Positions 1 to 8,258 of a stretch of DNA of 10,755 bases are shown one piece after another. Made by a program: the position numbers and the translations under genes. Origin of the DNA: Chloroflexota bacterium (GTDB taxonomy: Bacteria > Chloroflexota > Anaerolineae > Anaerolineales > UBA4823); contig JAAZNS010000123.1 of assembly GCA_012798185.1 (NCBI GenBank), forward strand, positions 1 to 10,755, read 5' to 3'. Within the stretch, counting starts at the first letter, position 1; each line of letters starts with the position of its first letter. The notes beneath the pieces are model-generated. The model searched no databases and was not told the origin of the DNA. It worked only from the letters and a program-made list of their open reading frames with translations.

Positions 1-703
1 ATTGATACCGCTCGCGTTGTTTCAATTCTGCCTGCCTGGTTTCAGCAGAAGATTGCTGCTGGCGTAAGCTGTTGAAAAGACGAGCGTTGGAAATTGCCAG
101 TGCAATCTGATCGGCAATGGCATTGATCGAGTTGGTTTCTTCCTTCGGTGAAATTAAGCTGTCCTGAGGGCTTTCAATAACCAATCCGCCTAAAGTTTGG
201 TTCCCGCGGCGAAGAGGGGCATAAACGCGTGTCGAGTCATTAACACCTGCCTGCCGCGGTGCAGCAGCACCATCGCTGATATTCCAGGTACCATAATGAG
301 TTTGACCACTGCTTATCGGATCTGAAAGATAGAGACTGAATTTTTTATAGCCCAGTGAATTTTGCAATGTGTCCACAGCAATCTGGCAGATTTCTTCTTC
401 ATTGAATGAGGCGGAAAGTTTCGCCATAAGCTGTAAGATGATTTCCTTGCGCTTTGCAGCCTGTTTTTGCGCCTCAACCTGCTTATCCAGCTGATACTGC
501 TGTTTGGAAATTTGCCGGAAGCTGATTTCAACAATCGCCACAGATACCAGTAATAACACAACCCATTTTATGACCAAGCTTCCAGGGTTTTCCCCCTTGA
601 TTAGGTCATAAATCGCTAACGCAATGGTTATAAGGAAAATTACACCAAAAATCACCCATTTGAGCCGAGAGAAGGCGCTTTCAGTTTGACGACCAGCTTC
701 CAT
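1..703 (-). CDS. Membrane-anchored GAF-domain sensor protein, N-terminal part (truncated by window edge)
   Basis: This is an open frame on the minus strand, read from the ATG at 703-701 to the window edge without a stop, giving about 234 residues. The N-terminus holds two hydrophobic segments: roughly residues 15-36 (WVIFGVIFLITIALAIYDLI) and 43-60 (LVIKWVVLLLVSVAIVEI). A charged, Gln-rich coiled-coil-like linker follows (KQQYQLDKQVEAQKQAAKRK). A GAF-like domain comes next, at about residues 90-210, recognisable from SLGYKKFSLYLSD, RVYAPLRRGNQTLGGLVIES and the closing INAIADQIALAISNARLF helix. Another coiled-coil helix then begins. This layout (two TM, linker, GAF, helix) matches the first part of the complete kinase at 5409-8243, so a histidine kinase C-terminus is likely, but it lies outside the window and other outputs are possible. 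The start lies 8 bases after the stop of the DUF2270 gene, which suggests co-transcription. No strong ribosome binding site is visible before the ATG. Confidence 0.8.
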   Translation of the reverse strand, partial: MEAGRQTESAFSRLKWVIFGVIFLITIALAIYDLIKGENPGSLVIKWVVLLLVSVAIVEISFRQISKQQYQLDKQVEAQKQAAKRKEIILQLMAKLSASFNEEEICQIAVDTLQNSLGYKKFSLYLSDPISSGQTHYGTWNISDGAAAPRQAGVNDSTRVYAPLRRGNQTLGGLVIESPQDSLISPKEETNSINAIADQIALAISNARLFNSLRQQQSSAETRQAELKQRERYQ

Positions 704-711
704 ACAGGCGG

Positions 712-1797
712 TTAATCCCCTTTCAAAGGCATGAAACCTCGCCCAAGGATTTCTTGCGCCGGAGTCACGATAACGAAAGCATTGACATCCTCCTGGCGGA
801 CAAGGGTTTTTAAATAGTTTACCTCAGTTATAGTTAATGCGCAAATTAATATCGTTCGAGCTGTTTGAGTGTACATACCCTTCCCATCCCAACCGGTTAC
901 GCCACGGTTCAGATCTTTGAGGATACGCTGGCTGATTTTTTTGGGTTTATCGGTAATAATCGTAGCTAGTAATTGTTTTCGCTGCCTCGCTGCACGATAC
1001 CAGGGACGTTTTGGCTCCGCCTGAGCAGACACGCTTGATTCCGCAGGTGCTGCGTGCATTTCTGCACCAAAACGCGGCAGCACTTCGCCCGTAGCTTGGT
1101 GCATGGTCAGGGTTAATAATCCAATCAGGATCAATATGGAATTGAATGTAACACCGAGGAGCAGGATCGCCCAGCCAGGGATATTACCGATTGCTGCATT
1201 ATTAAAGAATTCCGCCCAAGATGTAACGATTTCTGGGAATAATGCTGTCTTTGCCACCCAAACCATAGCAAGGATTAGGTAAATCCATAAATAATTCCGT
1301 CTGAAACGTCTGCCAAAAGCCTCCCACATGGTAATGGGAAAATCGGGGTGAAGTAAATTTTCTGCCAGGCTTTCTGCCCAATCGGGCGCCGGGTGAAATG
1401 GCGGTACCAGCATGGACGCAAAAAAATCTGTTTCCATTAAACGGACGCGGAAGCTCCACAGCTCATAATAGCGGTACCGCCGCGCTTCGATAAAAAGAAA
1501 TAGAGTGACCAGCAGGGAATTTAGGATAATGACGCCGTGATGACTCGTTTGACTGAAGGCAATGGTGATAGCAGCTCCAGTGGTTATCACCGCCCAATTG
1601 GTTGTAGTATCCAGGCGCTGACGCCAAATATTGGCGCGTGAAATTTCTGCGCGGAAGAAATGCACCATGGCGGTGGTGAACTCGCTTGGCCGGAGCCGGT
1701 AACCACGGAAGGTCCAAACGGGTTCAACCCCAGGCGAGGGCGGCTGGGTGTAAACCTGATCTGAAGGCGGAACATCTGCCGTTGGAGAATCGGTCAC
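712..1797 (-). CDS. DUF2270 integral membrane protein fused to a C-terminal DUF2179 domain
   Basis: The 361-residue protein starts with GTG at 1797. After a Pro-rich, probably cytoplasmic N-terminus, residues 38-235 look like the DUF2270 predicted membrane family: SEFTTAMVHFFRAEISRANI, RLDTTTNWAV, FLFIEARRYRYYELWSFRVR and FGRRFRRNYLW are the recognisable blocks. Hydrophobic segments lie near 67-82, 87-104, 168-187 and 206-232. An Ala/Glu-rich linker (about 245-270) leads to residues 275-356, which resemble DUF2179, the small cytoplasmic domain found at the end of YitT-type membrane proteins: RGVTGWDGKGMYT, a central LICALTITEVNYLKTLV, and VNAFVIVTPAQEILGRGF. The biochemical role of both families is unknown. 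DUF2179 is thought to bind a small ligand, so a membrane protein with a ligand-sensing tail is a reasonable inference. It is followed at 8 bases by a GAF sensor gene and has a TATAAT box upstream. Confidence 0.85.
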   Translation of the reverse strand: MTDSPTADVPPSDQVYTQPPSPGVEPVWTFRGYRLRPSEFTTAMVHFFRAEISRANIWRQRLDTTTNWAVITTGAAITIAFSQTSHHGVIILNSLLVTLFLFIEARRYRYYELWSFRVRLMETDFFASMLVPPFHPAPDWAESLAENLLHPDFPITMWEAFGRRFRRNYLWIYLILAMVWVAKTALFPEIVTSWAEFFNNAAIGNIPGWAILLLGVTFNSILILIGLLTLTMHQATGEVLPRFGAEMHAAPAESSVSAQAEPKRPWYRAARQRKQLLATIITDKPKKISQRILKDLNRGVTGWDGKGMYTQTARTILICALTITEVNYLKTLVRQEDVNAFVIVTPAQEILGRGFMPLKGD

Positions 1798-1823
1798 TGC
1801 GCTTAACCTATCCTGTTTTTTTT

Positions 1824-1829
1824 ATTATA
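1824..1829 (-). promoter_or_regulatory. Candidate -10 box for the DUF2270 gene
   Basis: Read on the minus strand, 1829-1824 is a perfect TATAAT. It lies about 27 bases upstream of the GTG start at 1797, so the leader would be short. I see no convincing -35 element at 16-18 bases; the candidates there (ACCTGT, AACCTG) match TTGACA poorly. The box is flanked by inverted TTAACCT (1803-1809) and AGGTTAA (1848-1854), which could be operator half-sites. Confidence 0.45.
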
Positions 1830-1899
1830 AGCCAATAGTACTCAGACAGGTTAAATAATTACCCGATAAAAATGTTGGGTACAGGCTGGTTAACCCCTC

Positions 1900-1928
1900 T
1901 TGCGCTCCCCTCTTGATTAGGGTATGCT
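1900..1928 (+). promoter_or_regulatory. Candidate sigma-70 type promoter of the selenocysteine tRNA
   Basis: TTGCGC at 1900-1905 and TATGCT at 1923-1928 are separated by 17 bases, the ideal spacing. The tRNA begins at 1940, so transcription would start a few bases before the mature 5' end, as is usual for tRNA genes. Both hexamers are only partial matches to consensus. Confidence 0.5.
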
Positions 1929-1939
1929 TAATGCCATCA

Positions 1940-2033
1940 GGGAGTGGTTGAATCCCGGTGGATTCCCCGGTCTTCAAAACCGGTGGTGGGTCGCGTTGCG
2001 AGCCATGGTGGGTTCGACTCCCATCCGCTCCCG
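1940..2033 (+). tRNA. selC: Selenocysteine tRNA, tRNA-Sec(TCA)
   Basis: This tRNA carries selenocysteine to in-frame UGA codons, working with SelA, SelB and SelD. The fold can be read directly. The acceptor stem is 8 bp (GGGAGTGG 1940-1947 with CCGCTCCC 2025-2032, one G-U). The D stem is 6 bp (GAATCC 1950-1955 with GGATTC 1960-1965) closed by a 4-base loop. The anticodon stem is CCGGT 1967-1971 with ACCGG 1979-1983, around loop CTTCAAA with anticodon TCA at 1974-1976. A long variable arm follows (about 1987-2005, GTCGC/GCGAG at its core). The T stem is 5 bp (2008-2012 with 2020-2024), and the T loop is TTCGACT. The 8+5 acceptor/T stem, the extended D stem and the long variable arm are the hallmarks of bacterial tRNA-Sec and separate it from a suppressor tRNA-Ser. 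The discriminator base is G2033. The next bases are CCT, so CCA is not encoded and must be added. Confidence 0.95.
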
Positions 2034-2166
2034 CCTGGATTTTGAAAATTGTTGCAATTATTCAGATTTTGATAAAAAAATCTCGTAAGTGAGGTATTAC
2101 ATTCACTAAAACTGGCTGAATAGTTATGGATTGTCTTTCATTATTATAAGATCACATTTCGAAAGC

Positions 2167-2194
2167 TAGTCATACGATCCTTATTCGATATATT
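2167..2194 (+). promoter_or_regulatory. Tentative promoter upstream of the M50 protease gene
   Basis: TAGTCA (2167-2172) and TATATT (2189-2194) are 16 bases apart, about 25 bases before the ATG at 2219. The region is very AT-rich, so such matches arise easily by chance. No clear Shine-Dalgarno sequence precedes the ATG. The rest of the gap after the tRNA (2034-2166) shows only AT-rich sequence and a weak A/T hairpin near 2064-2083 with no T run. Confidence 0.25.
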
Positions 2195-2218
2195 TTTCAT
2201 TGTATCCTCATATAAAAA

Positions 2219-3439
2219 ATGTTCTCCAATGAAATTGATACCTTAACTCCCATTATTAATCGTTTTTTATCGGTAGATGACATAACGCTGGGGGATTCGA
2301 AATCTCCTTATCTAGTGCGTTATCGCGGATTATTGCGAATGGATTCAGCTGAAGCTTACGACCAGCTGGCTGAATTACTCCATCAGCGCAACATCACGCC
2401 GCTCTTTCGCAAAGAAGGCAACCGCCATGTTATTTTCCTTACCTCGGGGGTAGCCAAAGAACGTAAGCCCAAATTATGGCTGAATTTGTTATTGATTTTA
2501 CTGACCATATTGAGCGTATTTTGGGTGGGAATTCTCCATGCTGTTTCCTGGGAGATGACCGGTGTAACCTCCCTTGATTTGAACAGTCTGAAACCCCATC
2601 TGCCTTCGATCATCCTGGGGGCAATGGCATTTACCGCCAGTTTACTGGGCATACTGATGGCGCACGAGTTTGGGCATTACCTGATTGGTAGGAAAAACGG
2701 TGCCCAAGTAACCCTGCCCTATTTCCTTCCCATGCCGTTTCCTCCATTCGGCACATTGGGTGCTTTCATCTCCCTCCATTCGCCGCCCAAGAACAAACGC
2801 GTTTTGCTCGATTTAAGCCTTGCCGGACCATTATCCGGACTTATCGTTGCTGTGCCGGTATTAATCTTGGGTTTGAGCTTATCACGAATGAACACTTTAC
2901 CCGGCAGCCTCGAAGAGGCACAGGGATTGATCCTGGAAGGTAACTCCATCTTATATTTGGGATTAAAATATTTGGTTTTTGGCAGGCTGCTGCCCGAACC
3001 GATGAATTATGGCGGAATGCCGCCTCTATTATATTGGCTGCGCTATTTTTTCACCGGATCACCTTTCCCCTTTGGCGGGACCGATGTGATGATCCACCCT
3101 GTTGCTATGGCAGGATGGGCAGGCATTCTGGTGACGGCTCTGAATTTGATCCCTGCCGGGCAATTGGATGGAGGTCACCTGATGTATGTGTTGGCAGGTA
3201 AACGAACCAATAGTTTGCTGCCTTTCATTCTGGGCGGTTTGGTTTTGTTAGGTGTCGTGTGGAACGGATGGTGGTTGTGGGCATTTCTGATCTTCCTTTT
3301 TGGGCGCATGCATGCCGAGCCGCTGGATCAGATTACCGAGTTGGACGCTCCCCGGCGGATGCTGGCTTTAATCGGTTTGATCGTTTTTATTCTGGTGTTC
3401 ACACCGGTGCCGATGCTTTCGATTGGCGCCGGATTTTAA
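2219..3439 (+). CDS. Site-2 protease family (peptidase M50) intramembrane zinc metalloprotease
   Basis: This 406-residue polytopic membrane protein should cut substrates within the membrane. The zinc-binding motif HEFGH lies at residues 149-153, inside the hydrophobic segment 131-158. The third zinc ligand is expected from QLDGGH at 315-320 (D317), in the helix preceded by ALNLIPAG. The FGTLGAFISL block at 177-186 is typical of a PDZ-less subgroup related to plant EGY and cyanobacterial homologues. Further hydrophobic segments lie around 85-108, 204-222, 297-312, 334-362 and 381-400. The first 80 residues form a soluble domain with a predicted mixed alpha/beta character. No PDZ domain is visible, so this is unlike RseP. 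The ATG at 2219 is the first start and preserves the whole N-terminal domain, although it lacks an obvious ribosome binding site. The TPR gene begins 38 bases downstream, so co-transcription is possible. The natural substrate is unknown. Confidence 0.9.
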   Translation: MFSNEIDTLTPIINRFLSVDDITLGDSKSPYLVRYRGLLRMDSAEAYDQLAELLHQRNITPLFRKEGNRHVIFLTSGVAKERKPKLWLNLLLILLTILSVFWVGILHAVSWEMTGVTSLDLNSLKPHLPSIILGAMAFTASLLGILMAHEFGHYLIGRKNGAQVTLPYFLPMPFPPFGTLGAFISLHSPPKNKRVLLDLSLAGPLSGLIVAVPVLILGLSLSRMNTLPGSLEEAQGLILEGNSILYLGLKYLVFGRLLPEPMNYGGMPPLLYWLRYFFTGSPFPFGGTDVMIHPVAMAGWAGILVTALNLIPAGQLDGGHLMYVLAGKRTNSLLPFILGGLVLLGVVWNGWWLWAFLIFLFGRMHAEPLDQITELDAPRRMLALIGLIVFILVFTPVPMLSIGAGF

Positions 3440-3477
3440 CCCTGATTATTACAATGCAGTAAGGTCCAAAAAATAAC

Positions 3478-5406
3478 ATGACCGATGAGGTGATGCTGAA
3501 CGAAGCCATCGAAGCCATTCGGCAGGGACAACGGCAGAGAGCACGTGATTTATTAACCCGCCTGCTGCGCAGCGATCAGAATAATCCAAACTACTGGCTG
3601 TGGATGAGCGCAGTGGTAGATACTACCAAAGAGCGCGTCTTCTGTTTGCAAAATGTGCTGCAATTCGATCCAGAGAATAAAGCTGCTAAATTAGGGCTGG
3701 TAATGGCAGGAGCATTGCCAGCACAGGAATCCTCAAAAACACCTACCCCGCTGAAGCGCAAATGGGAAGTGTCCCTTCCCAGAGAAACCGCGGGAGCGAA
3801 TTTAAAAAAATATCTATCCAACCCTGTTGTCCGGCTGGCAGGATTGATTTTGGCTGTACTGATCATTGGAGGCGGATTTTTCTTCTGGTATACCTTCTCA
3901 AACAGACCCAGCATGGTCATCCTGCCCACTCCTACCGACACACCGCTGGTATACCCAACTTTTACCGCCACACCCACCTATATTGGATATAAGGAGCCCA
4001 CCGCCACCAGCACCCCAGCAGTGATCTCCGGCAGCCCTACGCCATTATGGATGCTGCTGGAAGCCACGTATACCCCCACTCCGTTATACGTGGATACGCC
4101 GCACCCCCGCAGTGAGGCTTTCCGAATAGCGAAACAGGCATTTTTAGAGGGCGATTGGGAAAGAGCGCTAGATTTCTTTAACCAAGCGCTTGAGGTCGAA
4201 CCACAAGCTGTGGATATTCAATACTATATAGGCGAAGTTTATCGCTTTTCCGGCCAGCCTCAACGGGCGCTTCAGGCATATATGCGGGCAATGGCTATCG
4301 ATGGCAATTTTGCCCCGGCTTTTCTGGGGAAAGCGCAAGCGAATTTAATGATTGACCCAAAAGCCGATGTAGAAAAAGATTTAAATAAAGCCATCAATCT
4401 GGATAATGCTTTAACCGAAGCGTATTTGGCGCGCGCTCAATATTACAGCAATAGTGCTCAAGAGGCAAAAGCACAAAAGGATTTTCAAACCGCCAGCGAA
4501 CTGGCACCTAATTCACCGCAGCCTTACCTTTATCAGGCTCAGGCTGCTTTGAAAAACGGTGATGCTCAGACAGCTTATGAATTTGCACAGAAAGCCTATG
4601 ATTTAGACCGTACCATGCTCCCGGTTTATCAGGTATTAGGTGAAGCAGCTTTACTCACTGGTGATTATCAAACTGCCCGTCAAATGCTGGAGATGTTCCT
4701 GCTCTACCAGCCTAAAGAAGCAGAATCATGGTTATTGCTGGGGAGGGCTTATGCGGGGTTGGGCACTTCCGCTCAGCTATACAATCATGTTAAGCCAGCA
4801 GGCACTCAGGCAGATTTCGAAAAAGCCATTGAAGCGATCAACCGCGCCATGGCGCTGAAAAGCAATTTACCTGGCATCAACCTTTACCGGGGATTGGTTT
4901 ACCTCTCCCTGGGACAAGGACAAAATGCAGTGAACGAATTCGTGGACGCCAAAGAAATCGAAAGCGACATTATCAACGCTGGGAAAAAATCCACCCTCCG
5001 CTTCCCAATCACCCTGGGATTAGGACGGGCATTATTATTAACTGAACGTACCGATGAAGCTTTTGGTACCTTAAACAGCGCAGCCGGTATTGCAGAAGAT
5101 GATCTTCAATTGGCTGCAGTGTATTTATGGCGGGCGCAGGCTGCCGAAAAACTGAACAGAGTGAAAGAAGCAGTAAAAGATTGGCAATCCTTGATGGAAA
5201 TGCCTAAAGACTCTATCCCCGAAAATTGGTTCACTATTGCTGCTGAGCACCTTAAAAATCTCTCCACCCCTACACCAACACTCAAAGTTACCTTCACCCC
5301 TGTGCTCACAAAAGAATTGACAATAACGAAAACATCCTCGTCAACTATCCAAATCACGAAAACAACCAGCATCAGAACCACACCCGAGATAACGCCAACG
5401 CCATAA
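3478..5406 (+). CDS. Single-pass membrane protein with TPR repeats and Pro/Thr-rich linkers
   Basis: The 642-residue protein has a TPR-like N-terminal unit (residues 4-75, AIEAIRQGQRQRARDLLTRLL then NPNYWLWMSAV). One transmembrane helix follows at about 118-140 (RLAGLILAVLIIGGGFFFWY), preceded by basic residues (KRK 93-95, KK 110-111). The positive-inside rule therefore puts the N-terminus in the cytoplasm and the rest outside. Residues 146-210 are Pro/Thr-rich (TPTDTP, TATPTY, SPTPLW). Successive TPR units occupy roughly 212-590, with repeated hydrophobic/Ala patterns such as GDWERALDFFNQALEVEP and GDYQTARQMLEMFLLYQP. The C-terminal 45 or so residues are again Thr/Pro/Ser-rich (STPTPTLKVT and so on) and likely extended. 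TPR arrays bind other proteins, and no enzymatic motif is seen. The stop is 2 bases before the start of the histidine kinase gene, which points to translational coupling and a shared function. Shine-Dalgarno support is weak (TAAGG about 12 bases upstream). Confidence 0.88.
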   Translation: MTDEVMLNEAIEAIRQGQRQRARDLLTRLLRSDQNNPNYWLWMSAVVDTTKERVFCLQNVLQFDPENKAAKLGLVMAGALPAQESSKTPTPLKRKWEVSLPRETAGANLKKYLSNPVVRLAGLILAVLIIGGGFFFWYTFSNRPSMVILPTPTDTPLVYPTFTATPTYIGYKEPTATSTPAVISGSPTPLWMLLEATYTPTPLYVDTPHPRSEAFRIAKQAFLEGDWERALDFFNQALEVEPQAVDIQYYIGEVYRFSGQPQRALQAYMRAMAIDGNFAPAFLGKAQANLMIDPKADVEKDLNKAINLDNALTEAYLARAQYYSNSAQEAKAQKDFQTASELAPNSPQPYLYQAQAALKNGDAQTAYEFAQKAYDLDRTMLPVYQVLGEAALLTGDYQTARQMLEMFLLYQPKEAESWLLLGRAYAGLGTSAQLYNHVKPAGTQADFEKAIEAINRAMALKSNLPGINLYRGLVYLSLGQGQNAVNEFVDAKEIESDIINAGKKSTLRFPITLGLGRALLLTERTDEAFGTLNSAAGIAEDDLQLAAVYLWRAQAAEKLNRVKEAVKDWQSLMEMPKDSIPENWFTIAAEHLKNLSTPTPTLKVTFTPVLTKELTITKTSSSTIQITKTTSIRTTPEITPTP

Positions 5407-5408
5407 TT

Positions 5409-8243
5409 ATGGTCGATTTCAAGCCCTCCCTACTTCCTTCCCTAAAAGAAAGACGCCAGGGTGCTTTCTTGAAACAGCAGAGGAATCGGTGGCTGTTTAT
5501 CATAGCAAATATTGCTGGCGGATTATTATTGGGGGTGGCATTATGGCTCGCTTTGCCGCGCGTCCCCTGGCTTGCCACTGCATTGCTGGTCGCGCTGGTC
5601 GCTGCGCTGATCACGGTTGCCATGTTAGGTTACCGGGTTTATCAAACTCAGGTCAATCTGCGCCGGCGGTTGAAAGAACTTTCCACCCTCAACCAGATCA
5701 GCCAGGTCTTAAGATCTACGCTGGAACTGGATAACCTTTTAGCCATATTGCAGCTGCAAGTGCGACAGTTTCTGGGGGTGGATAACTTCTATATTGCGCT
5801 GTATGACCAAATTGAAGAACGTTTGTGGTACCCCATTGCCGTAAAGAATGGCCAAAATGTTTTCTGGCCGCCGAGAAAACTTACCGACCGATTGACCGAC
5901 CGGGTGATCCATGACCGTCAGCCCATTTTATTGGAAAACCACGCTCAGGAACATCTCTCACGCATTGGACTTCCGGTTGGAGAAGATGCTCCCTATGCCT
6001 GGATGGGCGTACCCCTCATTGCATCTGAACGGGTTATTGGCTGCCTGGCAGTTTTCACATATCAGGAAAATGTAGAATTCACCAATTCGGATTTAATTCT
6101 GCTGGAAACCCTATCTGGGCAGGTTAGTGTCGCAATAGAAAACGCCTTGCTCAAAAAAAAGGCTCAACAAAGCGCCAGCCAATTGGAAACGATGAATAAG
6201 ATCCTCTCGCTTTCAAACAGCAGTATTAACCTGCAAGATATACTGGAAAAAATCTGCCTTTCGGTAACAGATGTGGCTGGCGCAGCACACAGCGCCATAT
6301 TCATCGTTAATGAAGACTACAACGAAATTATACTGGTACAAAGCAGCCGTCTTTCCGAAGCATTCTCACGGTTATTTCAGCGCACTTCGATGGTGCAGGA
6401 CGAACGTACCCGCTGCCTGCGAACCGGTCAGCCTAACCTGATTCCCGATCTCGTTGCATCCTCGCTGGGTACGAATTTTGTCACCGCATTGATACGCGAA
6501 GGCGTACGCGCCTGCGGAGATTTTCCTCTGATTACCCCCGAAGGGCAGGTAGGCTTTTTATCAGTGTATTACGATACAGCCCATCCCTTTAGCAATGAAG
6601 AGATCGAACTTCTGCAAACTTTTGCCGCACAAGCTGCCCTGGTGGTTTCTAATGTGCGGCTGCACGCACAGAGTGATATGGCGCTGGCGCGTCGCGCTAA
6701 TCAGCTGACGATATTAGAAACCATTGGCAGACAATTAGCTGCGGCAATTCACTCGAATCGTTTATTTGAAATCATATTGGATTTCGCCATGGAATTTACC
6801 CATTCGAGCTGGGGCAACATTGCTATTCTTGATCCCGCCAGGCAAATCCTGGAATTTAAAGCCTGGCGGGGTTATGCCGTCAATCTACCGAATTTGCCCC
6901 TTTCTAAGGGAATTTGCGGAAAAGCTGCCCTTACCCGCCAGCCAATCAATTCACCCGATGTGGCTGCAGATCCAAATTATCTTGATTTTACTGAAGGGAA
7001 AGCCCGCTCTCAATTAAGTATTCCCCTTCTTCATGAAGGGCAGGTGTTGGGTGTGCTGACCCTGGAAAATTCTCTGCCCAATAGTTACAGCGTCAATGAC
7101 CAGTCGTTTATTGCCCAACTGGCTAATCAGGCTGCCGTGGCGTTAGTCAATGCAATGTTATACAACGATGTTGCCTCGGGCAGGGAGCGTCTTTCGGCAG
7201 TCATCAATTCGACCCGCGAAGGTATTCTCATGGTGGATAATGGGGGCATTATAAACCTGGCAAATTCTTCATTCCTTCAATTAGCACAGCTGACTATGGA
7301 CGAGCTGATTGGCAAGTGGCTCCCCGAACTGCCATCTCCCGCTTTCCAGGTATTAGGGTTCGACCGCACTACAGCCTTGGAAATCGTAGAAGCCTTGCGC
7401 CAGGGGCGTGAACCTGATCTTGCCCCCCAGCTGGTTCATCCCGATGAAGCCAGTAGGATCAAGGCTTTGGAAAGGTTTTCTTCGCTGGTGCGCAGCGCTA
7501 ACAGCGAAATAACCGGCTGGATGGTTGTTCTGCGTGATGTTACCGAAGAACAAGCCCTCGCGCAAACCCGCCAATTCATCACCGAAACTCTGGTGCACGA
7601 TTTACGCTCACCGATGAGCGCAGTGCTGGGTGCTTTGGATGTCATCCAGGAGTATACCCGCGGAACCGGAGATAATCAGCTCTACCGGGCTGTCGAAATC
7701 GCTGATCATGGAGCGCAGCGGGCATTACGACTGGTCGAAGCCATGCTGGATATTGCCCAATTGGAGATGGACAAGGAAAAACTCAACCTGGAACCGGTGG
7801 ATCTGACTGCATTAGCAGTCGAGGTCATTGGAGAATTCACTTCACAATGCAACAGCTATGGATTAACCTTGCACACCAACCTCGCCGATGGATGTTCTCC
7901 GGTTCAGGCTGATCCATTGAAAGTCAGCCGAATTTTAGCCAACCTGCTCGATAACGCGGTTAAATATACTCCCAAGGGCGGGGAGATAGGGTTGTCTACC
8001 AGTTCGGTTGGTGATGAGGTGCACGTGAGTGTATTCGATACTGGCCCGGGGATACCTCCCGAATATAGAGAAAAAATTTTCCAACGCTTCAGCCAGGTGC
8101 CCGGTCAGATAGGCCGCAGGCGCGGTTCCGGATTAGGGCTGGCATTCTGCAAGCTGGCAGTAGAAGCCCAGGGCGGGCGAATATGGGTGGAAAATACGGA
8201 AAACGGGGGCAGCAGGTTTGTCTTTACGCTAAGAAAAATCTAA
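5409..8243 (+). CDS. Membrane-bound sensor histidine kinase with three GAF domains and a PAS domain
   Basis: This 944-residue kinase autophosphorylates on histidine and would pass phosphate to a response regulator that is not encoded here. Two transmembrane helices (about 28-50 and 53-75) are joined by a very short loop, so little or nothing faces outside and sensing is probably intracellular or within the membrane. Three GAF domains follow, at about 95-247, 262-420 and 436-586, each closed by a helix of the type ANQAAVALVNAML. A PAS-like domain spans about 595-715 (INSTREGILMVDNGGIINLANSSF). The HisKA H-box is LVHDLRSPMS with the phosphorylated histidine at H730. The catalytic domain has the N-box around N849 (LLDNAVKYT), G1 box DTGPGI at 877-882, F-box FQRF, and G2 box GSGLGL at 906-911. 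All catalytic motifs look intact. The gene is 2 bases after the TPR gene. The ATG at 5409 is the natural start, though its ribosome binding site is weak, as expected for coupled translation. Confidence 0.95.
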   Translation: MVDFKPSLLPSLKERRQGAFLKQQRNRWLFIIANIAGGLLLGVALWLALPRVPWLATALLVALVAALITVAMLGYRVYQTQVNLRRRLKELSTLNQISQVLRSTLELDNLLAILQLQVRQFLGVDNFYIALYDQIEERLWYPIAVKNGQNVFWPPRKLTDRLTDRVIHDRQPILLENHAQEHLSRIGLPVGEDAPYAWMGVPLIASERVIGCLAVFTYQENVEFTNSDLILLETLSGQVSVAIENALLKKKAQQSASQLETMNKILSLSNSSINLQDILEKICLSVTDVAGAAHSAIFIVNEDYNEIILVQSSRLSEAFSRLFQRTSMVQDERTRCLRTGQPNLIPDLVASSLGTNFVTALIREGVRACGDFPLITPEGQVGFLSVYYDTAHPFSNEEIELLQTFAAQAALVVSNVRLHAQSDMALARRANQLTILETIGRQLAAAIHSNRLFEIILDFAMEFTHSSWGNIAILDPARQILEFKAWRGYAVNLPNLPLSKGICGKAALTRQPINSPDVAADPNYLDFTEGKARSQLSIPLLHEGQVLGVLTLENSLPNSYSVNDQSFIAQLANQAAVALVNAMLYNDVASGRERLSAVINSTREGILMVDNGGIINLANSSFLQLAQLTMDELIGKWLPELPSPAFQVLGFDRTTALEIVEALRQGREPDLAPQLVHPDEASRIKALERFSSLVRSANSEITGWMVVLRDVTEEQALAQTRQFITETLVHDLRSPMSAVLGALDVIQEYTRGTGDNQLYRAVEIADHGAQRALRLVEAMLDIAQLEMDKEKLNLEPVDLTALAVEVIGEFTSQCNSYGLTLHTNLADGCSPVQADPLKVSRILANLLDNAVKYTPKGGEIGLSTSSVGDEVHVSVFDTGPGIPPEYREKIFQRFSQVPGQIGRRRGSGLGLAFCKLAVEAQGGRIWVENTENGGSRFVFTLRKI

Positions 8244-8258
8244 TTCGATACCCAGGCT

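Noticed and set aside
313..561. 82-residue minus-strand frame near the left end
   Set aside because: It overlaps in another phase the long open frame that encodes a clear two-TM plus GAF protein from 703 to the window edge, and its own translation resembles no protein.
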